This document shows positions 6,482-6,882 of a stretch of 6,882 bases of DNA, piece after piece. Where the stretch lies: positions 1 through 6,882 of the forward strand of contig CAUJFM010000223.1 of assembly GCA_963169595.1 (NCBI GenBank). Reading direction: 5' to 3'. Origin of the DNA: Bacteroidota bacterium (GTDB taxonomy: Bacteria > Bacteroidota > Bacteroidia > Flavobacteriales_F > PHOS-HE28). The first letter of the stretch is position 1. Each line of letters opens with the position of its first letter. The position numbers and the translations under genes are program-made. Below the pieces are notes generated by a model. That model had not been told where the DNA came from. It did no database searches and worked only from the letters and a program-made list of their open reading frames with translations.

Positions 6482-6882
6482 ACCGAACCACCCGCACCTC
6501 CGGACCACGCCTGCGGCCGCTCTGGGCGCTCACGCCCCTGCTGGTCCTGGCCTTCATGCTGGGGGCCGTGCGGGCCGATGCCCAGCTGCTGAGCTCCCTG
6601 CAACTGGACAGTGTGCGCACCTACCGCAGCCTGGAGCGTGCCCTGAAAGAGCCTGACCAGGTCTACAGCCTGGACCTTTCCAAACAGAAGCTGAAGGAGG
6701 TGCCGGAGGCGATGCGCCAATTGCGCAACCTCAACGTGCTCGACCTCTCCGGCAACAAGCTGAAGGAACTGCCCGCCTGGCTGGCCGAACTGCCCAACCT
6801 GCAGGAACTGCGCGTTTCACGCAACCGCTTGGTGCTGTTCCCCGAGGTGGTATGCAAGCTCACCCACCTGAAGCGGCTCGAC
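6478..6882 (+). CDS. Secreted leucine-rich repeat protein, 5' part only
   Basis: The gene starts at the ATG inside the ATGA that contains the ribF stop and stays open for 135 codons to the window edge. Residues 1-35 look like a Sec signal peptide: a basic start, a hydrophobic core (LLVLAFMLGA, 21-30) and likely cleavage after VRADA35. After a short spacer, 23-residue leucine-rich repeats begin: 62-84 (VYSLDLSKQKLKEVP...), 85-107 (LNVLDLSGNKLKELP...), 108-130 (LQELRVSRNRLVLFP...), and a fourth starting at 131. The LxxLxLSxNxLxxLP pattern is of the bacterial/plant-like type often found in protein-interaction scaffolds. The export destination is periplasm or surface; a C-terminal sorting domain, if any, lies outside the window. 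Specific function is unknown. The 4-base overlap suggests co-transcription and translational coupling with ribF. Confidence 0.87.
   Translation, partial: MNRTTRTSGPRLRPLWALTPLLVLAFMLGAVRADAQLLSSLQLDSVRTYRSLERALKEPDQVYSLDLSKQKLKEVPEAMRQLRNLNVLDLSGNKLKELPAWLAELPNLQELRVSRNRLVLFPEVVCKLTHLKRLD

Overview
The window looks like chromosomal DNA from a GC-rich member of the Bacteroidota. The evidence is a large exported protein that ends in a type IX secretion (Por) sorting domain, a LysA of the form I associate with Bacteroidetes, and the lack of strong Shine-Dalgarno sequences before several starts. The exact lineage cannot be read from the sequence; a high-GC Flavobacteriales-like organism is a guess.

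Layout, left to right. Positions 1-996 (minus strand) hold the first 332 codons of lysA, diaminopimelate decarboxylase, the last step of lysine synthesis; its 3' end lies outside the window. Positions 1004-1050 form a long GC-rich palindrome that covers most of the 52-base gap and the stop codon of the next gene. Positions 1049-5419 (minus strand) encode a 1456-residue secreted protein. It has an N-terminal signal/anchor segment, a conserved-looking N-terminal region, fourteen FG-GAP/integrin-alpha-type repeats of almost exactly 62 residues, a linker, a possible Ig/Fn3-like segment and a C-terminal sorting domain. Positions 5420-5545 are the divergent intergenic region, which contains a 10-bp perfect inverted repeat. 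Positions 5546-6481 (plus strand) encode RibF, the bifunctional riboflavin kinase/FAD synthetase. Positions 6478-6882 (plus strand) are the start of a secreted leucine-rich repeat protein whose ATG overlaps the ribF stop; it continues past the window.

Two transcription units diverge from about 5420-5545. The leftward one carries the FG-GAP protein and possibly lysA. The rightward one carries ribF and the LRR gene, probably translationally coupled. lysA and ribF are housekeeping genes, and each sits next to a gene for an exported repeat protein. I see no functional link between the metabolic enzymes and the exported proteins. There are no RNA genes, insertion sequences, CRISPR arrays or signs of phage. 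I found no evidence of an unprecedented system. The most distinctive object is the very regular 14-unit FG-GAP array, which fits two seven-bladed propellers.
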